A stretch of DNA of 64,000 nt from contig NC_071669.1 in the NCBI RefSeq assembly GCF_028554725.1, positions 33,346,001-33,410,000 of the forward strand, given 5' to 3'. The stretch is from Zeugodacus cucurbitae (taxonomy: Eukaryota; Arthropoda; Insecta; Diptera; Tephritidae). The notes under the pieces are model-generated. The model did no database searches. It was not told the origin of the DNA and worked only from the letters and a program-made list of their open reading frames with translations. Positions 22,376-34,200 of this stretch are shown piece by piece. Position 1 is the first letter of the stretch. Each line of letters starts with the position of its first letter. A program made the position numbers and the translations under genes.

Positions 22376-23157
22376 CCATGTATGATGTACCTTCCGTCAT
22401 ATTTTTTTAAATAAATTCGTAAACTCGTATCAGTTTTGGTATTATGCCTGGGTGGACTATATAGAGCAATTAAGTATAATGACTGTCTGTGCATTTTTAC
22501 CGAAATTGCTGTCGCTTGAATTTCTTCAGTCTTAATCTGAACTCCTTCGGAATGTTTAATAATACTTTTGATTAAAACTGTGCGCGCGAGTACGACAACT
22601 CGTGCTGAGTTTGGTGGGTGCGAAGTGTGGTATAAGTCAACATTTTTGAATTTTAAAAATTAATGGTTCGTAAAATGTGTTTCGGATTATGTGTGTGAAC
22701 AAGAAATATTTATCACTTTTCCAAATTTTCTATATGACAAATAGAGACAACACACATTTTCACAAGAGAAGCCGCACAATTCCAAGATATATAAAAATCA
22801 ATACAAATTTAAAATCGCCGTTTTCAAACTCGCAAATGAAAAGTGTGTATGTGTATCACCTTGTACACAGCTGTCAACGCATTCAAATGCGCATTTATGG
22901 AGTTGCTCGATATATACGCAGTCAAACGCATTTTTTCGCTTTCGCATTCGCATACGCGAGCTATGTAGTTTTAGCTTCAGCGCATGAAAATTGAGAATTT
23001 TCAGCTTCTGTGCGTCTTCGAATCCGAGTTCGAATTTCGGAGCGTTGGTTGCGAAAACATGCGAAAGCTATGTAGCTCATCTTATAAGAACATGTGTATT
23101 TAACTCAACTCTCAAACGTTCGCATTCGCATTCGCGAGCTATATAGTTTCTGTTTTA
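22376..23157. other. Non-coding DNA with short repeats
   Basis: The word 'cattcgca...cgcgagctat(g/a)tagttt' occurs near 22940 and again near 23125, in a region rich in gcgaaa/tttcgc words. No gene recognised. Confidence 0.35.
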
Positions 23158-23290
23158 TCAAGACATCGATATTCGTAGTTGCCAGAATTTTCGAGTGGCG
23201 ATGTATTGCCAACAATCGACTATATTAGTTCTGCCGGTCTGGCTGCAATATACAGTTCTAATAAGAGAATTGTAGAGTAAGGACAATTCT
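23158..23290 (+). repeat. LTR scrap related to 15410-15530
   Basis: 'agacatcga...attcgtagttgccagaattttcgagt', 'caatcgactata' and the following segment to 'ttgtagagtaa' align with 15420-15525 at moderate identity. It is a solo or truncated LTR of the same family as the relic at 15355. Confidence 0.6.
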
Positions 23291-23414
23291 AAAGAGAGAG
23301 TTAGCGAGTAAATGGCAAAGCAGATGCAGCATTTTTGAACTTACCGGCACTTCAAATGCCCGTACCATTAGTTTAATTAGGAGGATTTTTTGAATAATTT
23401 TCACCTTGTATTGA

Positions 23415-23768
23415 GGAATCATAACGTTGTTGTGTCGCAAGGTATTGTATTCACCGAAATTAGTTCAATGGGAATATTTCAGCAAAAGTATAGATGTTAA
23501 GACTAGAACAGTGCCCGTGCTAGATTTTGAATTCCTGAGGTATAAGGTAATTATTACCATCATTTATGTAGTGAAAATTAAAGTTTTATTTTATATTTTA
23601 TAGAAACTCTCCTCCCAACCATTGAATGCATTTAGTACTAGTGAAAGTAATAAAAAAACAGATCCAAAAAAATTTCTGAAGAAATCGTTTGGGTTTATAA
23701 TAAAAATAAGTAACATAATGCGCGCAGCTTACACTTCCAGGCCGCCCGGCGAGGCCTTCGTCAGATAG
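23415..23768 (+). pseudogene. Unidentified spliced reading frame (end of a gene or gene fragment)
   Basis: The frame is open from 23415 to a donor at 23546/23547 (ataag|gtaatt). A 57-base AT-rich intron ends in tttatag at 23603, and the frame continues in phase to a TAG at 23766-23768. The peptide includes SPKLVQWEYFSKSIDVK, VPVLDFEFLRYKK across the junction and TDPKKFLKKSFGF after it. The intron length is normal for flies and the frame is kept across it, which argues for a true gene or an unprocessed piece of one. An upstream acceptor near 23414 (cttgtattgag) is possible. I do not recognise the family. Confidence 0.4.
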
Positions 23769-23833
23769 CAAAAATTGTTAAACTAGTCAATACTATATAC
23801 TATATGAATACAATAATACAGGTATAAAGGTGG

Positions 23834-23926
23834 TCTTTCATCCGTGATTGTACCAAGAACAGTACTGAAAGTGCACGTTTAGTTTTGGTTCGCAGTTTTT
23901 TGTCTTTCATCCGTGATTGTACCAAG
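23834..23926. repeat. Short direct repeat, 68-bp offset
   Basis: 'tctttcatccgtgattgt' plus accaaga occurs at 23834 and again at 23902. No function inferred. Confidence 0.7.
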
Positions 23927-24106
23927 ATCTTTCCCCGGATTGTGCAAGGGGTATATGTAATGTGCTAAAAGATGAATGCAATGTGCAAGAAAGGGATGAA
24001 GGATCACACGTACACAAGAGTTTCGTTTATTTTTGTCAATTCGCCCTTAAGAATAGCATAAAAACTGGATTTTCTTTGAATAATTCGCCGGTACCTGATT
24101 TATGAG

Positions 24107-24310
24107 CTTATCTCGATGTTCCGTAATTAAGAAACGAGATTTCCCATACAAAATTTCTCTCTGGATAATCCTAGATTATAAAATTATATCGTTTTATACA
24201 ACTAGATTTTCGGTGTTATTCCCAGGTTTATCGATAATTTTGCGAAGAAGAGGAGAAATGTAGAATGAAAATGTAAACAAAAATGGTTGATAGCGAGAGA
24301 AATATGTGTA
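24107..24310 (-). repeat. Diverged inverted relative of the duplicated segment (3666-3880)
   Basis: The reverse complement aligns with 3666-3880: 'ccatttttgtttacat', 'cttcttcgcaaaattatcga', 'aatctagttgtataaa', 'aaatctcgtttctt'. Thus 2890-4600 contains an interspersed repeat family, not unique DNA. Confidence 0.75.
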
Positions 24311-24426
24311 AAACAACAACAAATGCAACATATTTGACAATTGATAATCTCATTTTTTTTTCATATGTAAACATACTATTACTGAATTGTATATATTCCT
24401 ATATGGGAATAGAAATTAACTGGTAA

Positions 24427-24924
24427 GTCCACTTTCACACAGGCAACTTCTGTTGCTAATTCTCAGGCGATTCTCTTTTGTTCTCACCCCTTGCGTTTAC
24501 ACGAGCAATTCTTGTTCGAACACTCTGTTCGTGTTTTTCTGTCATTCTCTTTCATATAATTTTCTCAACTTCTTGTACGCATCATTTCCAAGCATTAAAA
24601 TATATTATATATATATTAACTAATTTTTATCGTTATTCTCAATTATCTAGCACATTTTAATTATATTATGCATATTTCTATATGTATTTGCAAATTACAT
24701 ACAAAATTAAATGATTAAATTCAAATTTTCAAATATATTGTAAACATTAATTTTAAAATGTGTGAAAATGCAACACTGTTACGTAGCAGCGAACTGTTAC
24801 GAATAAGAAGACAAAGCGTGTTGCCTGAACACAGCAGACTCGGCTCGATTCTCCTCTGCTCGTCGCCCCCTCTCATATAAAACTAAGAATTGCCGCGACA
24901 AAAATTGCCTCTGTGAAAGGGGTC
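24427..24924. mobile_element. Harbinger-like MITE (498 bp) just upstream of the Cpsf5 promoter
   Basis: The ends are imperfect inverted repeats of about 40 bases (gtccactttcacacaggcaac at left, its counterpart gacccctttcacagaggcaa read from the right end), flanked by TAA on both sides (24424-24426, 24925-24927). A TWA duplication and a G-start inverted repeat fit PIF/Harbinger; the family is inferred. No transposase. Its right end lies seven bases from the DRE at 24932 and about 160 bases from the start codon. Confidence 0.75.
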
Positions 24925-24931
24925 TAAGAGT

Positions 24932-24939
24932 TATCGATA
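24932..24939 (+). promoter_or_regulatory. DRE (TATCGATA), candidate DREF site of the Cpsf5 promoter
   Basis: A perfect TATCGATA lies 148 bases before the Cpsf5 ATG. In flies this element is common in promoters of housekeeping genes, which suits a general 3'-processing factor. No TATA box at a suitable position was identified; the start site is not determined. Confidence 0.6.
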
Positions 24940-25086
24940 ATAATTATCCACTCAAATACTGTAACAAGAGTACGGCAGCACCATTAGTTTCGTTCAGACG
25001 CTAAGTTTTGCCAATATATTATAGAGTGCATGTTTTTTTTGCATATTTTGTAGATCTTACAAATTATAAATTATTATTAGTTTTCA

Positions 25087-25223
25087 ATGGCGCAGGTCTC
25101 AAATAAATCGGGAACGGGTTGGCCCAGGCGCAGCAGTCAGGGACAAGTAGACGGAAATGTAAATAATGGATTGCAGAAGTACACGGCTGGACAGTGTTTG
25201 GCTATAAACAGGACAATAAACTT
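25087..25223 (+). CDS. Cpsf5: Cpsf5 coding exon 1
   Basis: Starts MAQVSNKSGTGWPRRSS, a Gly/Asn/Gln-rich N terminus that is variable in the family, and ends in NRTINL with the Leu codon split (phase 2) before gtgagta. The ATG context is ttcaATGg. A downstream TGGPR-like GTGWPRR is shared with the orthologues. Confidence 0.95.
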
Positions 25224-28200
25224 GTGAGTATTAACAATGACATTCATAGTTTAAACGATAAGAGTCTGCTTCTATGTATTTCAGAATCATTTTGTTTTTA
25301 TTCGCAAGAAATAAATTATTATTACGCACTTTAATAAAATACATGTATATTAATCATTGTAGTAGGATATTATTAATGCAGAAATTTGTGTACTATTATT
25401 CGTCAAATTATGATCCATCGTTAACGAAGTTGAAATATATCATATTGTATAAGTTTACAGCATTGTCAGAAGTAAAATATTAGTAAAGGCATAGAGATTA
25501 TTCATTATGACATTTAATTTCAGTAATCTGAATACAGTATAGAGTTAAAAGTAGTGTTAATTATCAAATAGATATTATGTGTAATACGTTTTGAAAATAA
25601 CAGTGATTATCCACGACATTATAATTAAATTTAATTGAATTCAATGTTGTAAATACTGGAACTGATATTCCATCTAAAGGAAAACATATTCCAAAGCTAA
25701 ATGCATTAAACAATTTTACAGAAGCGGGTAAATACCCAAATATCTAAAGAGTTCCCGTGGATTTTTGCATAAAATGTTCTGAGCATCAGTGTACCGAAAA
25801 CGACTTTTAATCAGAAGTTAGAGGTCATATAAAAGGTTTGGGAGTCTTTTATAGGTCGGGCTAAAGTGTATTCAAAGTTAATACACTTAGGGTCGGGATT
25901 TGTTTTCAAATATAAATAGCCGACCTTAAACTTGTTATGTTGCATTAGTTTTTAACCACAATAACGACACTTCTCAGTTGTGCCAGAATTAGTTACATAT
26001 ATATTTTTTTACGAAATAACGACGTATTTTGTCTTCCAACACATATTGTGAAAAGTTGAATTTGATTTTCTTTTCTGAAAGAAAGACACATTTTGTTGTA
26101 TTACAACGATATTGGTGAAAAATTAATTAAATCTTTCATATTGCTTTTTTCAGCAAAAATGACACATTTGACTTATGACGGCGAAATTGATATATATTTT
26201 TCACAAATAGCTACATAATTCAAAAGTTGTTACATTTATGCCCAAGGAAAAGCATTAGTCCATTTATGCTCAACATTGTATTTAATATATTACAGGCCAC
26301 TAGATTTGTCAATAAACTGATGGCATTTTTCTATATTTGACACCTCTAGAAAAATCGACTTTTTTGAGTTGTGACACTATTCAAGTAAATGAGCGATATG
26401 ATCTCACAAATTGTGGTTAAAATGGGTATGGTCGAATGCCTATAGAGGATATTCTCCAGATTAAGAATATATATAACTGGCAGACCGCTTCGGCTTCGCA
26501 CGGGTTTAAACAAACATTTCAAAAGTGATAAGCTTTTACATACTTATATACATATTTATGTACTTTCCCGTTTCTTGTGTGGGTTCATTTTAAAAAAGTA
26601 AAAGGAAAATTCGAACATGAAATTATATTTTATTTGCAATGAGCTAAAACTTGATTACGACCTCTAGTTTTTGATGTCCGATGACTTTCTCTCTGATTAT
26701 GAAGGCGGCGGGAACGCTCAGAGTTCGACGCCCTACTTACTTACTTGACTCTGGCACGCGATTGCGATGCGATGAAAATAACTTGCAAGGCGATTTTCAG
26801 ATTCAGATTAAGTTTCTCTATTACTGAGTCTTTTTGATATGGGAACTATTTCCAGAAAGTTGAGATTCTTGCCAAAGATATAGCCTATGTTACTCGGGGT
26901 GTATGTAACTTTCCAATGGTAAAATAATTTTTAAAATCGGCGCAGTAGTTTTTGACTTCATTCATTACAAACATACATACAAATCTTTCCTCTTTATAAT
27001 AGTAGTATAGATTGTAGCCGGAGGAAATTTATAGTTTCCAGATATTCGCATTAGTGTCCATTCTTCTTCAATTTTTTCTTTTATCCTCAATATCGGTTTT
27101 CAAATTAATATTGTGATCTTTCTTAATATCAAAAATGTATTTAAGCAAGCGACCTTTCTTCTGGCATGTGTATTTATATTATTGCTGTTAATGAAAAACA
27201 GTTAATAGAAAAAATTAGATATGTATATTTGAATTAGAAGAAATATGCATAAAAACAAAAAATAACATACCAAATTTTCAAACTATTATTTTTTTAAATA
27301 TAAAATTTTGCCCCTCATATCATCTGTCATTGAAATGAGAAGAAAATAGTGATTATTTTCAATTTTTTTAATTTTTTTTGGTATTTTGCAGTTGCCCTCA
27401 AAATAAACTGTATTTGACTCTTCAGTATCACATGTAAATGACAGGGACAATGGATCGGGAAATTAAAAAAAAATAAAAAAATTAGGGAAAACGTGTCTGA
27501 GCGAAAGCAAAAAATTGCATTGCCGGCGATAGCACTATAGTACGTTACTGCGAAATTCATCAGCCAGGTGCTCCCATGGCGAATAAATTTTGTCAATAAA
27601 ACTTAAACTGCCGCTATTAAAAAAGGAAAACCATATACAACTTGTAAAAAAAAAACTGCTAGTTCGTGGCTAAATGGCCACAAATATTATGTCCAAATGA
27701 GTGCAAAATGTATCTGTACATTAACCTGTACTTCGGTTCTAGATTGTGCCAAGCAGTGCCGACTCAGAACACACGTACGCTTACGCTCTATCTTTTAGGC
27801 GTTGTCGAACCAGCAACGAATGAACATCGCGAATGGCTGTGGCACTTTGCCCAAGTACCCTGCGCGAAATGCCTTACTGTTATGAATGTCGTTAGATGCT
27901 ATGTATTATATTTATGGCTTTTATCTTTTTAACGACAGTAAAGTTATTGTGATATGGTATACCAGTACAATTTATATAAATGGGATGGTATGATGGTTTT
28001 TTGTAAAGTAAAATCTACGTGCATTGATTTGGAATCGTTTAATTTAATGCTCAACTTGGATGCTCATTTAGTAATTGCATTGATTGCTGTTTGTACTCGA
28101 AGGGTAGATATTGTGGTTGACTCTCCTGCTGCTAACAGGGCTGTGTCATCCGCAAATGTCGCTGTCACATAACTTGAGTCAGTGGGGATATCACTTGTAA

Positions 28201-31200
28201 AAAGCAAGTAGAGCATTGGCCCCAACACGCTTCCCTTGGAAACACCCGCTTCTATCGGTTGCAAGTTTGAGTATACATCCTCTTGTTTTATGCGAAAGTA
28301 TCTGTCTTTTAGGTAGGAAGCAATATTGTTTGGGTAACATGCGATATTGGCCTGTAAGATGTGACTCATGTAGTGGTTTACCCGGCTTAGGTATCATAAT
28401 AACTTCAGATACTTTCCAAAGCGATGGAACGATTTATGTTTTACAATGTTTACATTTTTTTATACAATTCTTTGGTAGATTTAATTTCTTTACAAGTAAC
28501 TGGAGAAATGCTGTCGACTATTTTCACAGTTTAGCTCATGTCCATCGTTAATTTATGTAAAGCAAACTTTTTGCAGTCGTTTCCCTTACGTACCCCATTA
28601 CATACCATAAAAATAGATAAAATCAGATAATAACAACGCCCGCCTCTCATACAAAGGTTCGGTTGAAAATTACTAAAAGTTAACGCACTCACTAAATGAA
28701 AAGCATCAGAAACACTAAATTTTACAGATGAAATGGCAGATGGAAGCTGCACACAGATTAAAAAAGGGCGTGGCGTCGCCCACTTATGGGTCAAAAACCA
28801 TTTCTCGGGAACTACTTGATTTCAATGAAATTCGATATATAACATCTTTTTGACACCTTGATGACATGTGGAAAAAGGGTGAAATCGGTTAACAACTACG
28901 ACTACTTCCCATATAACTAAATTTTGAAATACATCTCAATCCTTTTCTTTATAATATACTAGCAGACCCGGCCACACGTTTTTGTGGCTAAGGTATACAT
29001 AAAATTAAGTTGGTCCAATCTTGGCTTCAGCGACGATATTGATTACTCGAGGTTGATTTATGTTACGCAGCATGATTACAACTCAGACTACTTTTAATTG
29101 CAAAGTACAGGCAATTTTAAATAGTTTGGGATGATTGACTACCTCATCCTGGTTTGTAGCTGTTTCAACTCTCTTGGACCAAAATTCTAAATTGTCGCAT
29201 TAAGATCATCGATATCTTTTTTTTTACCACCAATATAGGTCACTCAATCAGTCATTTATGGTTATCATATTGAGGTTTCATGTCAGGAAAAACTTCTCTT
29301 TCGAGTCAATGAAGTGACAGAAATCTTTTGGAAATGCTATTAATCCATCGAGGTGTCAACTGCCAAATACTTCTACAATCGCAATTTGATATTGTTGCAA
29401 AAACACTCATATGTTAGTTGTGAATTGGCGATTCTTTATGTGTCGCCACAAATTAAATGATTTTGGGCATGCGATTAGCCCGTCAGTAACAGTTGATCCA
29501 GGAATAATTAGAAGAGTCTGGCGTAAATCACCTGCTAACAGAATCCTGGCTCCACCAAAAACGTTCATCGACAATCAAGATCTTTTAAAGTCCTGTGCAG
29601 TACCTCCAGCGACTTCTTGAATATTTTGAAAATTTTCATTATAGCGATATTTTTGACGATTTTGCCGACTGGTGTTTCGTTCATTTGCAATTTAGGAGTA
29701 ATTTCAAGGCCGAATGTGCCGTTTGTTTGCCTACTAACAGGTGCCAATTTGCCCCTATATCCGTTAACCTTGGTAGTGAAAATGAGTGAAATTGGTTCTG
29801 GAATTACATCAGCCCTCATATACTATATATGATGATTTTATATTGGACTTTATGTCGAATATATATAGGTCAAATTGTGTGTTATTTTAATAAAATTACA
29901 TCAATAAATTGCGAGAGGATAAAATGTTTGGTTGGACCCGAACATAGCCTTTCCTTATTTGTTACAAATTGTTTTGGGCTATCGACACAACCTTATACAA
30001 TTGAACTATAACAATTTTTTTTAACAAAGCAACAATGATAACCTTCAAAATATTTTTTTTTTGTTTTCTCTTTTTATATGTTTCTTGCCAACTCGAATAA
30101 AATTCTCTTATTATTATCTTCCTCCCAATTTTTTCATATTTACTCACTTTCTAATCTTTTTCTGGCCTTCCACGAATATTTCAAGACTAAAATTAGCCAG
30201 ATCGGTTTGGCCGTTCTCGTTTTTTTGCGGCACAAACGAACAGCAATTCATTTTTATATTATATTATTATCAAGCGACAATTTTTTTTAATTCCGCACAG
30301 GACCATTCAGTAGGGAATCGACCGCGCGAGTGATCTTAACCTCCCTCCCGTACCTCCGTGCCCGAGTGACGCCTACAACTCTACAGCCGCCGAAAAATTT
30401 CAAAATTTTTCACTCGTGATATCTTTTGAATGGAATGTTAGAATATAATAATTCAAAAAGTTATATAAAGGTTTTGAAGCGATCTTAAATAATAAATCAT
30501 TTATTTCGATAAGGATTAATACTAAGGTATAAATAAAGAGCCTTTTCAAGTAGTGGTATTTGAATTAATTTTTTTATATAAAATCGCTTATTGTGACAAA
30601 ACTATAATAGTTAGAGATATGATGTCGCGACGTTTTTTGTAGATAGTGATAAGTTTTACAAAATTGTAGTACATCACTTTGTTATATCTTCAATCGTTTT
30701 CGCAGCATTCGCGATCAAAGAAAGTTTTTTGGTATATTTTTTTACATTATCGGAGTTTTGAAAAGGAACCCTTTTTTTAAATTAAATATAGCCTATGTCA
30801 CTCAGGGATAGTATAGCTTTCCAACGGTGAAAGAATTTTTCAAATCGGTTCAGTAGTAGATACATAACGAACCAATGAAGATAGCGGAAGGAAACTTTGC
30901 ACAAATACTGTATGTGATCTGTGACATAACTTGTGAAAAAATAGTCGAAATCGGACTGTAACTTTTCAATGCCCTGGATATCGAATATGAAGAACTCAGT
31001 GCCTTAGGCTAATTTTTCACCGAAAATATCGGTAAATTTCTCAGATATCTTAATTTAAGTCAGAGGGAATATTTTCTTCTAATAGCGTGTCTCTGTACCA
31101 AAAATTGTTAAAATCGGGTCATAACTTCCCCTTGCTCCCATATACCTAATTATAGGTTTTTCAAAAATACGATTGGCTTAATACCTTATAAATCGGATAA

Positions 31201-34200
31201 TATCTTAGCCAAATTAAGTGAGCAAATAATGAGTGAAATCGGTTCATGAATTACTTCAGCCCTCATATACTATATATGATGGTTGTGTGTTATTTTAATA
31301 AAACTATATCAATAAATTGCGAGATTATAAAATGTTCTGTTGCACCTGAACTTAGCCTTTTCTTACTTGTTCGCATATATATGTATTAAATTTAATACAC
31401 ATATTGTTAGTTTTATTTGCTTACATAATCAAATTTGGAAAGATTTTCCTTCGCTTGGATTTCGGACATCAATAATTTAGTTGAATAAATTTTGTTCGTC
31501 CTATAATTACTACGCAATTACAATTTTCTGAGAAATGTTAACTACGGCGGCATCGTTTCACAATATAGAGGTATTGATGGTTCCCATTTATACTGTGTTA
31601 TAGAACATACTTGTAAGAAACCTGACTATTTTTGATAAATCTGTTCTATATTGTAAAAATTAAAGAAAATTTGTCCGATTTTATTCTCTTCGTATAATTT
31701 CGATGATTTTCCATAAACTTTAAACTGGATATTGTTTGTGAAAAGAGTCCGTTTCTTAGATCCCAAATATGGAGATTTCGAAGCTCTTGCTTTACACGCA
31801 TCTCTAACATATTCTCTCTAGAGAATATTGTAATTATGCCATTGTAACTACTCAAAATATATTTTTTCAATTTATTTATATCAGAATCCGATCCAGATTT
31901 TTGCTGATATTACAAGGAACACTTGTAATTGTTAACAAAATGGACTACAGAAGTAATATTTCACTTTGGCCGACTTGTTTCATAAAATAATAAGTCATAT
32001 TTACTCCCAAAGTAAAATTTATTATCTCTTCAAAATTTACCAAAGAAATGTGATTATTTGTCATATAATCAGATTTATTGTAATTTTAGGTAACAAGTAA
32101 AAACGAATTTGCAACAAGACAATTTTTTTGGAATTTTAATTAAAATAGAATTAAAATGAGAAATTATTTTTATATTTTATTTGGCAATGCAAGTAGCGCA
32201 AACGACAAAAGGAAAGTTTTAGTATTTAGTTTTATGTAAAATTATACATACAGTAGAATCCGGTTATTATGACATCGAAAGGAATTGACAAACACGTCAT
32301 AATAAGCGGACGTCATACAAAGCGTTTTTTGAAATGAAAAACTTTTTTATGTAAATATGTATGTACTTAAGTACTTTAATACAGAAACATAGTAATTAAA
32401 TATGTATACATACATATAAAATCGAAAAATTGTACGTAATCAGCACATTATAACACATACAAGTGTATATTTTACTGTAAGTAATCTGTAATTTTTGTCT
32501 GCTTTTGTTTTTTTTCATTTTATTGTAAAAACAGTCTCTAATACTATTGTGTATAGAAGACATAGCTATGGTGAAATTATCATTTTCAATATTGCTGTGA
32601 ACAAATCGTGATAATAATTCTGCAGCTTTTAATGCCTCTTCTGCGGTAGGTAATGGTTCTTCCTCGACTTCCTCTTCCCCATCACTTTCGAGTTGTTTCT
32701 TAGCACTAATGTTCTGTACGATATTTTCATCGTTGAGTTCTTCGGATGTGAGGAGAGCGCTATCGACGTCAACATAATCTTCCCACATTTCCGGTGCTGC
32801 TAAAGAATCTGACCACAAAGATAAAGGAATGTCATCTTCTTCATCGAATTCATGTTCTGATATTTGAATAGGTAAACCGTCGTGGCTTTCAATGAATCCT
32901 GCATGTTTGAAACAGTTACGAATGGTACTTTGTGACATTTTATTCCAGGCATCATTAACCATCAGAATTGCATCTAGCACCGTTATTTTTGTAGAAGAGT
33001 TGTTTTCATTAGCATCAAGACAGCTAATCATTTTGAGCACTAGGTTCTTCCTAAAATTCGTTTTGAGTGATCGTATTATTCCCTGATCCATTGGCTGCAG
33101 TACTGATGTTGTATTCGGCGGAAGGAAAGCAAGTGTTATACATTTGGATGCGCCGGGCAATTATCAACCAGCAATAGAATTTTCTTCTTCTTCTTCACCA
33201 AATCACGATTCCAATCACGAAGCCATTTTTCAAAAAGTTCTGACGTCATCCAAGCTTTACGATTGTTAGCATAATCGACAGGTAATGATTTGACACTTCT
33301 AAAACATCTTGGTTTTTGTGACTTTCCAATAATGAGCAATTTCTTTTTCTCTGTGCCACTCATATTAGTTGCTACCATGACAGTTATTCTATCTTTCGAC
33401 AACTTACCTCCACTACAATTTTCACCTTTAAATTTTAAAGTTTTATCCGGCATTAATTTGTAAAAAATTCCGGTTTCATCAGCATTAAATATCTCATCAT
33501 CAGAAAATTGTCTTCGTAAATTCGGCCACACAGATATCAACCAGTTTGTTGTTGAATTTTGATCAACAGACGAAGATTCACCGACAATTTTTCCCGCCTC
33601 AATGTTATGTCGAACTTTAAAACGACTAATCCAGCTTGCAGAACAATGGAAGTCGAGAATACCAAAACGCGCGGCAAAACCATTTGCCTTTTCCTGTAGC
33701 ATAGGGCCGCTGACAGGTATTCCTTTGTTTCTCAAGTTTTTAAACCACTGAGTTAATGCTTCATCAACATTTTCTTGTCGTGATTTTCGAAGCCTCTTCG
33801 GTTTCAAAACATTTGAATTGAACGATTGCTTAATGCGGTTCTTGTTTTTAAAAATCATTGAGATTGTCGAATGACCCACGCCAAATTCCTTTGCGAGACA
33901 TGCGTTAGATTCTCCATTTTCTAATCTGCATATTATTGCACCCTTCTCCTCAATTGTAAATGCTTTACGTCGTTGTGATGACATTTTTTCACAGTAACAA
34001 ACAAACAAGAATGCGTGACGTTCAAGTGTCAATTACTCACTGAGACTCAAAACAAAAACGAGCCACGTGCCGAACGGCGTCGGGAATCAACGAACATTGC
34101 GGGAGGTGTAAATAATCATGTCAGTCATTCTAACCGGACATAATTTATTAAAAATGGGTCATAATAAGCGACATGTCACTGTAAGCGAAGTCATTATATC

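Noticed and set aside
23720..23770. GC-rich hairpin aggccgcccggcgaggcct as a tRNA or ncRNA
   Set aside because: Too short, with no tRNA arms or conserved boxes; it lies in the last codons of the unidentified spliced frame.
27666..27932. 88-codon plus-strand frame in intron 1
   Set aside because: No domain recognised and no repeat or splice evidence; kept as unassigned intron.
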